The notes beneath the pieces were generated by a model. That model saw nothing but the letters and a program-made list of their open reading frames with translations, was not told the DNA's origin and searched no databases. A stretch of 33,796 nt of DNA, from the NCBI GenBank assembly GCA_025964155.1, contig JAOPZJ010000294.1, positions 1 through 33,796 of the forward strand, read 5' to 3'. A program made the position numbers and the translations under genes. Source of the DNA: Solirubrobacterales bacterium (GTDB lineage: Bacteria > Actinomycetota > Thermoleophilia > Solirubrobacterales > Solirubrobacteraceae). The stretch's first letter is position 1; every line of letters starts with the position of its first letter. This document shows, in pieces, positions 1 to 7,055 of the stretch.

Positions 1-772
1 CGGACCCGCCGGCCCCGAGGCCGATCAGCTTGGCGAACAGGCCCCACGGCCCGGCCGCCGGGTTCAGCGCGCCCAGCCCCTCGGTGATCCCCTTCAAGGT
101 CGTGCGATACCCGGCACAGCCCGGGCACTCCCGGGCGTGACGCCGCGCGCGGCCGCTGGCACGCACGCCGCGGTCGTGGGCGGCCGTGATGTCCTCGCGG
201 ATCTGCAGGCAGGGTGTGTCGCGGGCCTGCTGGGACTCCACGAGCCCCATGCGGGCGCGAACGAGGAGCGACTTGACGGCCGGCACGGTGACGCTCAGCG
301 CGGCGGCGAGCTCCTGATAGCTGAGGCCCTCCATCTCCCGCATGAGCAGCGCCGAGCGCTGCTGCTCGGGCAAGGCCCGCACGTCGACCACGAGCCGGCG
401 CAGATCCTCGCGCCGCTCGGCGGCCAGGATCGGGTCGCCCGTGGTGGCGGGCAGCGGACGCGTGTCCTCCGACAGCTCGACCATCGGCTGGGAGGCCGGA
501 CGCCGCAGGTGGTCGATGCAGCGGTTGTGGGCCACCCGGTACAGCCAGGCCCGCAGGGTGACGGGACGGTCGTCGGCTCGCAGGGCAGCGTAGGCGCGCA
601 GGAAGACGTCCTGCATCGCGTCGTCCGCGTCGGTCATCGACCCGCCGAGCATCTGCCGCGCGTACGCCGTGAGGCGCTGACGGTAGCGGTCGTGGATGAG
701 GCGGAAGGCTTCCTCGTTGCCCTGACGGAAGAGCGCCACGAGCTGCTCGTCGCTGCGCAGTCGCAGCAGCAT
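1..772 (-). CDS. ECF-type RNA polymerase sigma factor with C-terminal zinc-finger-like tail (3' end cut by window)
   Basis: This gene is missing from the ORF track because it runs off the left edge; I translated it from the minus strand. Region 2 begins near DEQLVALFRQGNEEAFRLI and contains DADDAMQDVFLRAY and AWLYRVAHNRCIDHLRR. Region 4 contains LPEQQRSALLMREMEGLSYQELAAAL. After it comes a HARECPGCAGY segment (HxxxCxxC, like a zinc-binding anti-sigma motif) and a Gly/Ala-rich hydrophobic stretch. It would direct transcription of a small regulon, with the tail possibly a built-in regulator. I prefer ATG 772, preceded by GGAAG. The in-frame ATG 832 would add 20 residues using many A-ending codons, unlike the rest of the gene, so that stretch looks like leader. 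No separate anti-sigma gene is visible on the available side. Confidence 0.87.
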   Translation of the reverse strand, partial: MLLRLRSDEQLVALFRQGNEEAFRLIHDRYRQRLTAYARQMLGGSMTDADDAMQDVFLRAYAALRADDRPVTLRAWLYRVAHNRCIDHLRRPASQPMVELSEDTRPLPATTGDPILAAERREDLRRLVVDVRALPEQQRSALLMREMEGLSYQELAAALSVTVPAVKSLLVRARMGLVESQQARDTPCLQIREDITAAHDRGVRASGRARRHARECPGCAGYRTTLKGITEGLGALNPAAGPWGLFAKLIGLGAGGS

Positions 773-844
773 CCCGCTTCCGGGCCGCCGGGTGGCGATT
801 CCTGCGGGGGCTCTGAGTGCCGAGGCTTCCATCCCTGTACGCCG

Positions 845-850
845 ACTGTA
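845..850 (-). promoter_or_regulatory. candidate -10 box of the ECF sigma gene
   Basis: TACAGT on the minus strand matches TANNNT. A transcript starting about 7 nt later would leave a leader of about 65 nt before ATG 772, or a few nt before ATG 832. No clear -35 is visible. Confidence 0.35.
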
Positions 851-1004
851 ACGGTGGCAGTGGCCAGAAGTTCCGGCTGGCGCGGGGGATCTTCCTGCAC
901 CGCACCCGCGCCCCCAGAACCTGGACCATCCGTCGACCACGTCACCCGGGGCTATTTGACCTCGCGCCGGAGCAGACGTACCACGCCGATGGTGAACGGC
1001 AGGG

Positions 1005-1049
1005 TCCGTGCGACCTAGTGCTCGCTATGCGAGCAGTAGGTCGCACGGA
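1005..1049. terminator. long inverted repeat (21-bp arms, 3-nt loop) downstream of the aldehyde dehydrogenase
   Basis: The arms TCCGTGCGACCTAGTGCTCGC and GCGAGCAGTAGGTCGCACGGA are complementary except for one C/C position, separated by TAT. It lies 17 bp past the dehydrogenase stop codon, so a transcription-ending or 3'-stabilising hairpin for that gene is the likely role. No T-run follows on either strand, so it is not a classical intrinsic terminator. The remaining bases of the 773-1065 gap hold only the sigma gene leader and promoter. Confidence 0.65.
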
Positions 1050-1065
1050 TGGCTCGCGCCCAGGC

Positions 1066-2505
1066 CTACGCCTCGATGTTCGACATCACATGCTTGATGC
1101 GCGTGTAGTCCTCGAAGCCGTACATCGAAAGGTCCTTGCCGTAACCGGACTGCTTGAAGCCGCCGTGGGGCATCTCGGCGACGAGTGGGATGTGGGTGTT
1201 GATCCACACGCAGCCGAAGTCCAGGTGCTTGGCCATGCGCATCGCGCGCCCGTGGTCCTTCGTCCACACGCTGGACGCGAGCCCGTACTTCACGCCGTTG
1301 GCCCAGGCGAGCGCCTGCGCCTCGTCGGAGAACTGCTGCACCGTGATGACGGGACCGAAGATCTCATCTTGGATCATCTCGTCGTCCTGCCTGAGGCCGT
1401 CGATGACCGTCGGCTCGAAGAAGTAGCCCTGTTCGCCGGAGGGGTTGCCGCCGGTCGTCACCCGCGCGTGCGATGGCGCGCGCTCGACGAAGCCGGCGAC
1501 CCGTTCGCGCTGGACCTGGCTGATGACCGGGCCCATGTACGTGTTCTCGTCGAGTGGGTCACCGAAGACCGTGCCCTTGGCCTGCTCGGTGAGCGCCTCC
1601 ACGAACGCGTCGTGGATCCCGGGGCCGGCGATGACCCGTGTGGCGGCCGTGCAGTCCTGGCCGGCGTTGAAGTAGCCGGTACCGGCGATCATCTCCGCGG
1701 CGGCCTCCACGTCGGCGTCGTCGAACACGACGACCGGTGCCTTGCCGCCGAGCTCCAGGTGCACGCGCTTGAGCGAGTCCGCCGCCCCCGCGGCGACGGC
1801 TTTGCCCGCGCGCACGCTGCCGGTGATCGAGACCATGTCGACGCCCTCGTGGCGCACGAGCGCCGCGCCCGCGTCCCCCTTGCCGAGCAGCACGTTGAAC
1901 ACCCCCTCGGGGAGATGCTTCTGCATCAGCTCGGCCATCCACAGCGTGGAGGTCGGCGTGTTCTCCGACGGCTTGAGGATCATCGCGTTGCCGGCCGCGA
2001 GGGCCGGGCCAAACTTCCACACGGCCATCATGAACGGGTAATTCCACGGGGTGATGCCGCCGCAGACCCCGATCGGCTCGCGCCGGATGGACGACGTATG
2101 GCCGGCCATGTACTCGCCGGACGACAGGCCGCTCAGGTTCCGCGCGGCGCCCGCGAAGAAGCGAATCTGGTCGACGGCCGGCGGGACCTCCTCGCTGAGC
2201 ACGAGCGCCAGCGGCTTGCCGGTGTTCTCGGTCTCCAGCTGCGCGAGCTCGCCGGCGCGCTCCTCGATCTCGTCGGCGATGCGCAGCATCGCGAGGCTGC
2301 GCTCCGCGGGCGTGGCCTGGCTCCACTCCGCAAAGCCCGCCCGCGCCGCCTGCACCGCCGCGTCGACGTCCGCGGCGCCGGACACGCCCATCTGCGCGAT
2401 GACCTCCCCGGTCGCGGCGTTGTGCACGTCGTGCGCGTCGTTCCCGCTCGTGGGGACGCTCTTGCCGCCGATGAAGTTCTGGAGGGTCGTGGTCTGGAGG
2501 CTCAT
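1066..2505 (-). CDS. patD: aminobutyraldehyde dehydrogenase-like NAD(P)-dependent aldehyde dehydrogenase
   Basis: The 479-residue protein is a full-length class 1/2 aldehyde dehydrogenase. It oxidises an aldehyde to the acid with NAD(P)+. The catalytic Cys lies in AGQDCTAATR (C285) and the general base Glu in HLELGGKAP (E251); TPWNYP and the coenzyme-binding ITGSVRAGK follow the family. Overall it resembles E. coli PatD (gamma-aminobutyraldehyde dehydrogenase, putrescine breakdown), including the C-terminal NTHIPLVAEMPHGGFKQSGY region. The track start at 2565 is too early: ATG 2505 has TACCGT six bases upstream and starts the family-like N-terminus. It is divergent from a thiolase. Betaine aldehyde is an alternative substrate, and no putrescine aminotransferase or oxidase is in view, so the symbol is a family-level call. 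Confidence 0.9.
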   Translation of the reverse strand: MSLQTTTLQNFIGGKSVPTSGNDAHDVHNAATGEVIAQMGVSGAADVDAAVQAARAGFAEWSQATPAERSLAMLRIADEIEERAGELAQLETENTGKPLALVLSEEVPPAVDQIRFFAGAARNLSGLSSGEYMAGHTSSIRREPIGVCGGITPWNYPFMMAVWKFGPALAAGNAMILKPSENTPTSTLWMAELMQKHLPEGVFNVLLGKGDAGAALVRHEGVDMVSITGSVRAGKAVAAGAADSLKRVHLELGGKAPVVVFDDADVEAAAEMIAGTGYFNAGQDCTAATRVIAGPGIHDAFVEALTEQAKGTVFGDPLDENTYMGPVISQVQRERVAGFVERAPSHARVTTGGNPSGEQGYFFEPTVIDGLRQDDEMIQDEIFGPVITVQQFSDEAQALAWANGVKYGLASSVWTKDHGRAMRMAKHLDFGCVWINTHIPLVAEMPHGGFKQSGYGKDLSMYGFEDYTRIKHVMSNIEA

Positions 2506-2511
2506 GGTCCG

Positions 2512-2517
2512 ACGGTA
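2512..2517 (-). promoter_or_regulatory. -10 box TACCGT, leaderless-type
   Basis: TACCGT ends 6 nt before ATG 2505 and there is no Shine-Dalgarno, so the mRNA probably starts at or next to the start codon. Confidence 0.5.
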
Positions 2518-2620
2518 CCAGCGGCCCATGCGCCCGTTGGCACAAAAGCGGGGCCGCCGCGGCACAGGTGTGTACTAGCGCGGTCGCGGCAGGCGGGCGG
2601 CGGCTCGGAGGGTCCTTCAA

Positions 2621-2626
2621 TACCCT
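2621..2626 (+). promoter_or_regulatory. -10 box TACCCT, leaderless-type
   Basis: TACCCT ends 7 nt before the thiolase ATG 2634. No Shine-Dalgarno lies between them. Confidence 0.5.
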
Positions 2627-2633
2627 CCCGGCC

Positions 2634-3824
2634 ATGACCAACGTCGTCATCACCTCTGCCGCCCGTACGGCGATCGGCTCCTACGGCAAGTCCCTGAAGG
2701 ACGTGCCGCCGACCGAGCTGGGCACCATCGCCGCCAAGAGCGCGATCGAGCGCTCCGGGATCACCGGCGATGCCGTCGAGCACGTCGTGTTCGGCAACGT
2801 CATCCATACCCAGTCGGCGGACATGTACATGGCGCGCGTGGTGGGAATCCAGGCGGGTGTGCCGAAGGAGACCCCGGCGTTCACGGTCAACCGCCTCTGC
2901 GGCACCGGTGTGCAGGCGATCGTCTCCGCCACCCAGGCCGTGCAGACCGGCGATGCGGCCGTCGCGCTGGCCGGCGGCGCGGAGTCCATGAGCCGCGGCC
3001 CCTACTGGATGCCCGAGGCGCGGTGGGGTTCCAAGATGGGCCCCGCGAAGCTCGTGGACCCGGTGATGGGCGGGCTGACGGACCCCTTCAACGACATCCT
3101 CATGGGTGTCACGGCCGAGAATCTCGTCGACAAGTACGGCATCTCCCGTGAGCGCCAGGACGCCTTCGCGGTCATGTCCCACGCGCGCGCGTCCGCGGCG
3201 CAGGAGGCCGGCAGGTTCGACGACCAGATCGTCGGCGTTCCGGTGAAGGTCAAGCGCGAGACGGTCGACTTCCTCAAGGACGAGCACATCCGGCACGGCG
3301 CAGACGCCGCGTCGATGGGCAAGCTGGCCGCGGTCTTCAAGAAGGAAGGCGGCACCGTCACCGCCGGCAATGCGTCCGGCATGAACGACGCCGGCGCGGC
3401 CGTGGTCCTCATGGACGCGGACAAGGCCAAGGAGCTCGGAGCGCCGGTGCGCGCGCGGATCCTCGGCTACGCGTCCTGCGGCGTGGACCCGGCGATCATG
3501 GGCATCGGCCCGGTCCCGGCGATCCACAAGACGCTCGAGCGCGCCGGGCGCAAGCTCGCGGACGTCGGCGTGATCGAGCTGAACGAGGCGTTCGCCGCCC
3601 AGGCGATCGCGGTCCTGATCGAGCTCGGCCTCGACGACGAGGACCCGAGGGTCAACCCGAACGGCGGCGCGATCGCCCTCGGGCACCCGATCGGCGCGTC
3701 GGGGGCCATCATCACCGCCAAGTGCCTGGACGAGATGGAACGGGGCGACCATGAGCTCGGGCTCGTGACGCTGTGCATCGGTGGTGGCCAGGGCATCGCC
3801 CTGCTGCTCGGACGGGAGAACTAG
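2634..3824 (+). CDS. thiolase, acetyl-CoA C-acetyltransferase type
   Basis: This 396-residue protein has the full set of thiolase catalytic residues. They are the nucleophilic Cys in NRLCGTG (C89), the His in ALGHPIGASG (H351) and the second Cys in TLCIGGGQG (C381), at the spacing of biosynthetic thiolases such as the Zoogloea enzyme (C89/H348/C378). It joins or cleaves acyl-CoA and acetyl-CoA. The track start at 2568 includes non-homologous sequence; ATG 2634 begins the standard TNVVITSAARTAIG. Three bases separate its stop from the SCP2-like gene, so the two form an operon. Biosynthetic versus degradative use cannot be decided from sequence. Confidence 0.95.
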   Translation: MTNVVITSAARTAIGSYGKSLKDVPPTELGTIAAKSAIERSGITGDAVEHVVFGNVIHTQSADMYMARVVGIQAGVPKETPAFTVNRLCGTGVQAIVSATQAVQTGDAAVALAGGAESMSRGPYWMPEARWGSKMGPAKLVDPVMGGLTDPFNDILMGVTAENLVDKYGISRERQDAFAVMSHARASAAQEAGRFDDQIVGVPVKVKRETVDFLKDEHIRHGADAASMGKLAAVFKKEGGTVTAGNASGMNDAGAAVVLMDADKAKELGAPVRARILGYASCGVDPAIMGIGPVPAIHKTLERAGRKLADVGVIELNEAFAAQAIAVLIELGLDDEDPRVNPNGGAIALGHPIGASGAIITAKCLDEMERGDHELGLVTLCIGGGQGIALLLGREN

Positions 3825-3827
3825 ACC

Positions 3828-4691
3828 ATGGCCCTTTTCACCGACGAGGCGGCGGTCTACGGCGCGTTCGGCAAGCTGTTCTCCGACATCATCGCCGACG
3901 AGAAGACCGTCGGCGTGCTCGTGCGGACGAACACGATCCTCCAGCTCCAGCTGAAGGATCCCCGGTCCACCGTGACCGTCGCCGTCCGCCAGGGGCAGGA
4001 ACCGCTCATCTACTTCGGGCAGACGACGCGTCGCCCTGAGGTCTTCCTGCAGATGGACGCGGACACCGCCCACGGCTGGCTGCTCGGGGAGATCAACCCG
4101 ACCGTCGCGTTCGGCGACAACCGCATCAAGAGCCGTGGGCCGTCCTCCCAGATCCTCGCCGTCCTGGCCTGGGCCAAGGTCCTGACGCCGCGCTACAAGG
4201 TGATCATCGAGGAGAACGGTGGCGAGTTGCCCCCGCCGCTGGCGCCGCCCGCGCCCAAGCCCGAGCCCGAGGCCAAGCCGGAGGTCGCCGCTCCGGCCGA
4301 GGCGGCTGCGCCTGTTGAGGAGGCGGCTGCGCCTGTTGAAGAGGCGACTGCGCCTGTTGAAGAGGCGACTGCGCCTGGTGAGGAGGCGCGTCCGGCCGCA
4401 GAGGCACCCGCACCCGCCGCGGAGGAGCCCGCACCCGCCGTGGAGGAGCCCGCACCCGCGGTGGAGGAGCCGGTCGCCGACCCGGCGCCCGCGGAGGAGG
4501 TCCCAGTCCCCGTCGAGGAGACGCCGGAGCAGCCCGCTCCCTCTGCCGAAGAGACGCCGGAGCAGCCCGCTCCCGCCGCCGAGGACGCCCCGGCGGCCCC
4601 CGCCGAGGAGCCCGCCCCTCCGGCCGACGCCACGGCCACCCCTGAGCGCGCACCGGACCCCGCTCCGGAGGACGAGGCTCCCACGACCTAG
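3828..4691 (+). CDS. SCP2-like sterol/lipid-transfer domain protein with Pro/Ala/Glu-rich repeat tail
   Basis: Residues 1 to about 130 form a compact domain resembling SCP2 (sterol carrier protein 2): an N-terminal helix, VLVRTNTILQLQL, IYFGQTTRRPEV and TVAFGDNRIKSRGPSSQIL. Such domains bind lipids or acyl-CoAs. Residues from about 135 to 287 are a low-complexity tail of Pro, Ala, Glu and Val, strongly acidic and presumably disordered. The tail is encoded by three families of tandem DNA repeats (listed separately). The gene follows the thiolase after 3 bp, with GGGAG inside the thiolase end as likely ribosome-binding site. The pairing suggests acyl-CoA or sterol handling. No signal peptide or membrane segment is visible. 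Confidence 0.75.
   Translation: MALFTDEAAVYGAFGKLFSDIIADEKTVGVLVRTNTILQLQLKDPRSTVTVAVRQGQEPLIYFGQTTRRPEVFLQMDADTAHGWLLGEINPTVAFGDNRIKSRGPSSQILAVLAWAKVLTPRYKVIIEENGGELPPPLAPPAPKPEPEAKPEVAAPAEAAAPVEEAAAPVEEATAPVEEATAPGEEARPAAEAPAPAAEEPAPAVEEPAPAVEEPVADPAPAEEVPVPVEETPEQPAPSAEETPEQPAPAAEDAPAAPAEEPAPPADATATPERAPDPAPEDEAPTT
4299..4382 (+). repeat. four tandem 21-bp units in the SCP2 tail
   Basis: Four back-to-back 21-bp copies differ at only a few bases and encode E-A-[AT]-A-P-[VG]-E. The near-identity at DNA level, including synonymous sites, points to recent duplication. Confidence 0.85.
4410..4472 (+). repeat. three tandem 21-bp units in the SCP2 tail
   Basis: Three adjacent copies encode APAAEEP, APAVEEP and APAVEEP. 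They have the same unit length as the upstream array but a different sequence. Confidence 0.85.
4515..4580 (+). repeat. two tandem 33-bp units in the SCP2 tail
   Basis: Two adjacent 33-bp copies encode EETPEQPAPSA and EETPEQPAPAA. Confidence 0.8.
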
Positions 4692-4724
4692 GCACGTTCC
4701 GGCTTGGACCGCTGACGGGCACGC

Positions 4725-4753
4725 TTGACGACGCGCCGGCATCGGCGCACACT
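4725..4753 (+). promoter_or_regulatory. sigma70-type promoter of the DUF1059 gene
   Basis: TTGACG (4725-4730), a 17-bp spacer and CACACT (4748-4753) give a -35/-10 pair. It leaves about 30 nt of leader containing the GAGAGGAG ribosome-binding site. This is an ordinary leadered promoter, unlike the many leaderless ones here. Confidence 0.45.
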
Positions 4754-4789
4754 CGGTGTGTCCCCAGCACTCCGAGAGAGGAGTCCCAC

Positions 4790-5014
4790 ATGGAACGTGT
4801 CATGGCCGACTGCCGCCGCTTCGAGAGCGACAGCAACTGCCAGATCACCATCATCGGACCGGTCGACGACGTCGTCGCGGCGGCAGCCCAGCACGCGGAG
4901 GCCAGCCACGGGCACCAGGACACACCGGAGCTGCGCGAGCAGCTGCGCCAGATGCTCGAGCCGGAGGCCGCCTACAAGCCGGGCGAGCGGCAGCCCGAGC
5001 CTTTCCCTGCCTGA
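4790..5014 (+). CDS. DUF1059 family small protein
   Basis: The 74-residue protein has the DUF1059 layout: a short N-terminal strand with DCRRFES, a CQITIIGPVDDVV segment, then the helix AAAQHAEASHGH and a C-terminal ELREQLRQML helix. The biochemical role of the family is unknown. A strong GAGAGGAG lies at good spacing before ATG 4790. It stands alone between the SCP2-like gene and a convergent SDR gene. The two Cys residues are the only obvious candidates for metal or redox chemistry. Confidence 0.85.
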   Translation: MERVMADCRRFESDSNCQITIIGPVDDVVAAAAQHAEASHGHQDTPELREQLRQMLEPEAAYKPGERQPEPFPA

Positions 5015-5026
5015 ACGCCGCCGATC

Positions 5027-5054
5027 GCAGCCCGTGGCCGGGGCGGCGGGCTGC
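5027..5054. terminator. bidirectional terminator-like hairpin
   Basis: GCAGCCCG and CGGGCTGC pair perfectly (8 bp) across a 12-nt loop, placed exactly between two convergent stop codons. Only weak T content follows. Confidence 0.5.
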
Positions 5055-5063
5055 AGATTGCCA

Positions 5064-6074
5064 TCACGCCCCCTCCAGGTCTCGCCTGGCACCCGCGACG
5101 GTTTCGCGTAGCGTGTCCAGCGCGTCGTGCGCCGGACGCCAGCGGAGCGCCTTGCGCGCCTTCGCCGTGTCCATCAGCACCGGGGTGCGCAGCGCCTCGA
5201 TCCATGACGCTTCCGCCGGCAGGAACGGGAGGAGCGAGACGATGTGGGCGGCCGCGTCGACGGCGAGCTCGGGCAGCGGGATGGAGGAGTACCCCAGCGC
5301 GTCGGCCACGTCCTTCATCGTGATCTCGCCGGCACCCGCGAGGTTGTAGACGCCCGGCTGACCACGACCCAGGACCCCGGCGCGCAGCGCTGTGGCCACG
5401 TCGTCGTGGTGCACGAGCTGCAGCTGCACGCCCGGGTCCGGGAGGACGGGCTTGAGGATCGGGACCTGGTGCAAGAGCGCGCGGACCGCGGCCGGCAGCA
5501 TGCCGCCCAGGCGCACGTACGGGATCTGGTCGATGAGCAGCGGTGCCTCCGGGCCGGCGACGATGCACGGCCGGAAGACCCACGCCTCGGTGCCTGTGCC
5601 GGCGAGCGACTGCGCGAGCACCTGCTCCACCGCGGCCTTCTGCGCGGAATACGGGTGTGCTTCCGTCCCGCGCGCGGGTACGTCCTCGGTGAGCAGCGCC
5701 GGGTTGTCCTCGTGGAAGCCGTAGGCCGCAACCGATGATGCGTAGACGAGCCGGGCCACGCCTGCTGCGGCCGCCGCGTCGAAGACGTTGCGCGAGCCCT
5801 CCAGGTTCACCGCGCGGGTCTCCTCGCCCGCCGCCATGATGATGAACGCCAGATGCACCACGACGTCCGCGCCGGCGACGAGCGCATCCACGGAATCGCG
5901 GTCCAGCACGTCCCCCTGCCGGTACTCGGTCTTCTTCCACCCGTGGGCGGCCGCGTCGAAGGGGCGCCGCGCCATGCCGACGATCCTCGTCACGTCCCGG
6001 CTGCGCTCCAGTGCGCGGATGAAGGGCTTGCCGATCTCCCCGGTGGGGCCGGTGACGGCGACGGTGAGGCCCAT
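5064..6074 (-). CDS. NAD-dependent epimerase/dehydratase family protein (extended SDR)
   Basis: The 336-residue protein starts with the Rossmann motif TGPTGEIG and carries VYASSVAAYG followed by the catalytic YSAQK (YxxxK). This is the extended SDR pattern shared by nucleotide-sugar epimerases, 3-beta-HSD-like and cinnamoyl-CoA-reductase-like enzymes. The substrate is not predictable from sequence. The late FRPCIVAGPEAP and YNLAGAGEITMKDVADALG segments resemble actinobacterial sugar-epimerase-like paralogues. TAGCGT sits six bases before ATG 6074, with no Shine-Dalgarno. It is convergent with the DUF1059 gene. Confidence 0.88.
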   Translation of the reverse strand: MGLTVAVTGPTGEIGKPFIRALERSRDVTRIVGMARRPFDAAAHGWKKTEYRQGDVLDRDSVDALVAGADVVVHLAFIIMAAGEETRAVNLEGSRNVFDAAAAAGVARLVYASSVAAYGFHEDNPALLTEDVPARGTEAHPYSAQKAAVEQVLAQSLAGTGTEAWVFRPCIVAGPEAPLLIDQIPYVRLGGMLPAAVRALLHQVPILKPVLPDPGVQLQLVHHDDVATALRAGVLGRGQPGVYNLAGAGEITMKDVADALGYSSIPLPELAVDAAAHIVSLLPFLPAEASWIEALRTPVLMDTAKARKALRWRPAHDALDTLRETVAGARRDLEGA

Positions 6075-6080
6075 GTCACG

Positions 6081-6086
6081 ACGCTA
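6081..6086 (-). promoter_or_regulatory. -10 box TAGCGT, leaderless-type
   Basis: It ends 6 nt before ATG 6074. It lies in the 46-bp gap behind the Nudix gene, so the SDR gene is probably transcribed separately. Confidence 0.45.
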
Positions 6087-6120
6087 CCTGCCGGCCGGCG
6101 CGCCCGGGGAAAACCGTGGG

Positions 6121-6762
6121 TCAGTCGTCGTATCCGGGCTCGCCGGGCAGCAGCACGCGCGCGGTCTCCCCGGTGACGACCACTCGCGGCTGCACGGCCA
6201 CGACCTCGCGGCCGGTGGCGTACGCCAGCAGCTCGTCGGCGCTGGCGAATCCGCTGAGCTGCTCCAGGTGCTTGATCGTCGGGAAGACGAGCAGGATCTC
6301 GCCGGCGGCGTGGGCGTCCAGCGCCGCCTGCGGGGCAAACCACCCGAAGTCCACGCACTCCTCGCCGTCGATGACCACGACCGCGTCCTCGGGGGAGGGG
6401 GCGAGGAAGAAGTGCGTGTCGAAGCGGATCTTGACCTCCGCGGGCGTGATCCACCGCGAGAACTTCACGAGGTCCGCTCCCGTCGGGTCAGCCAGCGCCA
6501 CGCCGGCCTCCTCGACGAGCTCACGGGCCGCGGCCCGGCGGTGCGCTGCGTCGCCCTCGCCTTCGTGCACGTCCACGCCACCGCCGGGGAAGACCCAGAC
6601 GCCGCCCATGAAGCGGGCCTTCTCGGTCCGCTTGACGAGCAGCAGCTCGAGCGTCTGCGCTCCGCCGCGCAGGAGGATGACCGACGCCGCCTGTCGCGGG
6701 ACGGTCTCGGTCCCGTTCGCGTTCAGCTCTTCGCCGGGGGCAGGGCGGTCGATCTCCTCCAT
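6121..6762 (-). CDS. Nudix hydrolase, NUDT19/NUDT7-like long type
   Basis: The 213-residue protein has a Nudix box ending in RELVEEAGV, preceded by WVFPGGGVDVHEGEG. The first Glu of the classical GX5E is not at the usual spacing, as in the longer NUDT19-like subfamily. This subfamily hydrolyses nucleoside-diphosphate-linked substrates, often CoA derivatives. The ORF track starts at a GTG at 6780; I place the start at ATG 6762, because TAGGTT ends 8 nt upstream of it and the GTG would fall before the promoter box. The specific substrate is unknown. Confidence 0.87.
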   Translation of the reverse strand: MEEIDRPAPGEELNANGTETVPRQAASVILLRGGAQTLELLLVKRTEKARFMGGVWVFPGGGVDVHEGEGDAAHRRAAARELVEEAGVALADPTGADLVKFSRWITPAEVKIRFDTHFFLAPSPEDAVVVIDGEECVDFGWFAPQAALDAHAAGEILLVFPTIKHLEQLSGFASADELLAYATGREVVAVQPRVVVTGETARVLLPGEPGYDD

Positions 6763-6770
6763 GGCCACCA

Positions 6771-6776
6771 AACCTA
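6771..6776 (-). promoter_or_regulatory. -10 box TAGGTT, leaderless-type
   Basis: It ends 8 nt before ATG 6762. It overlaps the alternative upstream ORF start, which argues against that start. Confidence 0.45.
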
Positions 6777-6828
6777 ACACCGTGACGACGACCCGTGACC
6801 GCCGCGCCGGCCTTCCCGGGCGGGCGAC

Positions 6829-6853
6829 TTGACACCACGTCGACGGGTAGGGT
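6829..6853 (+). promoter_or_regulatory. promoter of the rubredoxin gene (TTGACA ... TAGGGT)
   Basis: A perfect TTGACA (6829-6834) precedes TAGGGT (6848-6853), which ends 8 nt before ATG 6862. The 13-bp spacing is short for a housekeeping promoter, so either the -35 is fortuitous or the spacing is unusual. Confidence 0.45.
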
Positions 6854-6861
6854 TCCCGACG

Positions 6862-7041
6862 ATGAGCACCACCGAGACCGAGCGCTGGATCTGTGAGTCC
6901 TGCGGCTTCATCTACGACCAGGCCGACGGCGATCCCGATGGGGGCATTCCGCCCGGCACGGCCTTCGGGGACATCCCGGACACCTGGTTCTGCCCCGTGT
7001 GCGGCGCCCGCAAGAAGGACTTCGTCCGGTACGAGGACTGA
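6862..7041 (+). CDS. rubredoxin
   Basis: The 59-residue protein has the two rubredoxin knuckles CESCG and CPVCGARK, with the Y-D-x-x-x-G-D-P-D-G core between them. Together the four Cys bind one iron. It is a small cytosolic one-electron carrier. The track ORF starts earlier (6829), but ATG 6862 directly follows a -10 box and begins the family-length protein. The GerW/YtfJ-like gene begins 14 bp after its stop, probably co-transcribed. Its electron donor and acceptor are not identifiable here; no alkane hydroxylase or rubrerythrin is adjacent. Confidence 0.95.
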   Translation: MSTTETERWICESCGFIYDQADGDPDGGIPPGTAFGDIPDTWFCPVCGARKKDFVRYED

Positions 7042-7055
7042 TCGCGCCGACCGCC

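Noticed and set aside
817-2637. 606-residue plus-strand ORF
   Set aside because: It is the antisense shadow of the aldehyde dehydrogenase; the composition is Arg/His/Leu-rich and there is no domain.
2502-4742. 746-residue minus-strand ORF
   Set aside because: It is a shadow of the thiolase and SCP2-like genes; the GRGSGLLRRL-type repeats mirror the tandem repeats of the real gene.
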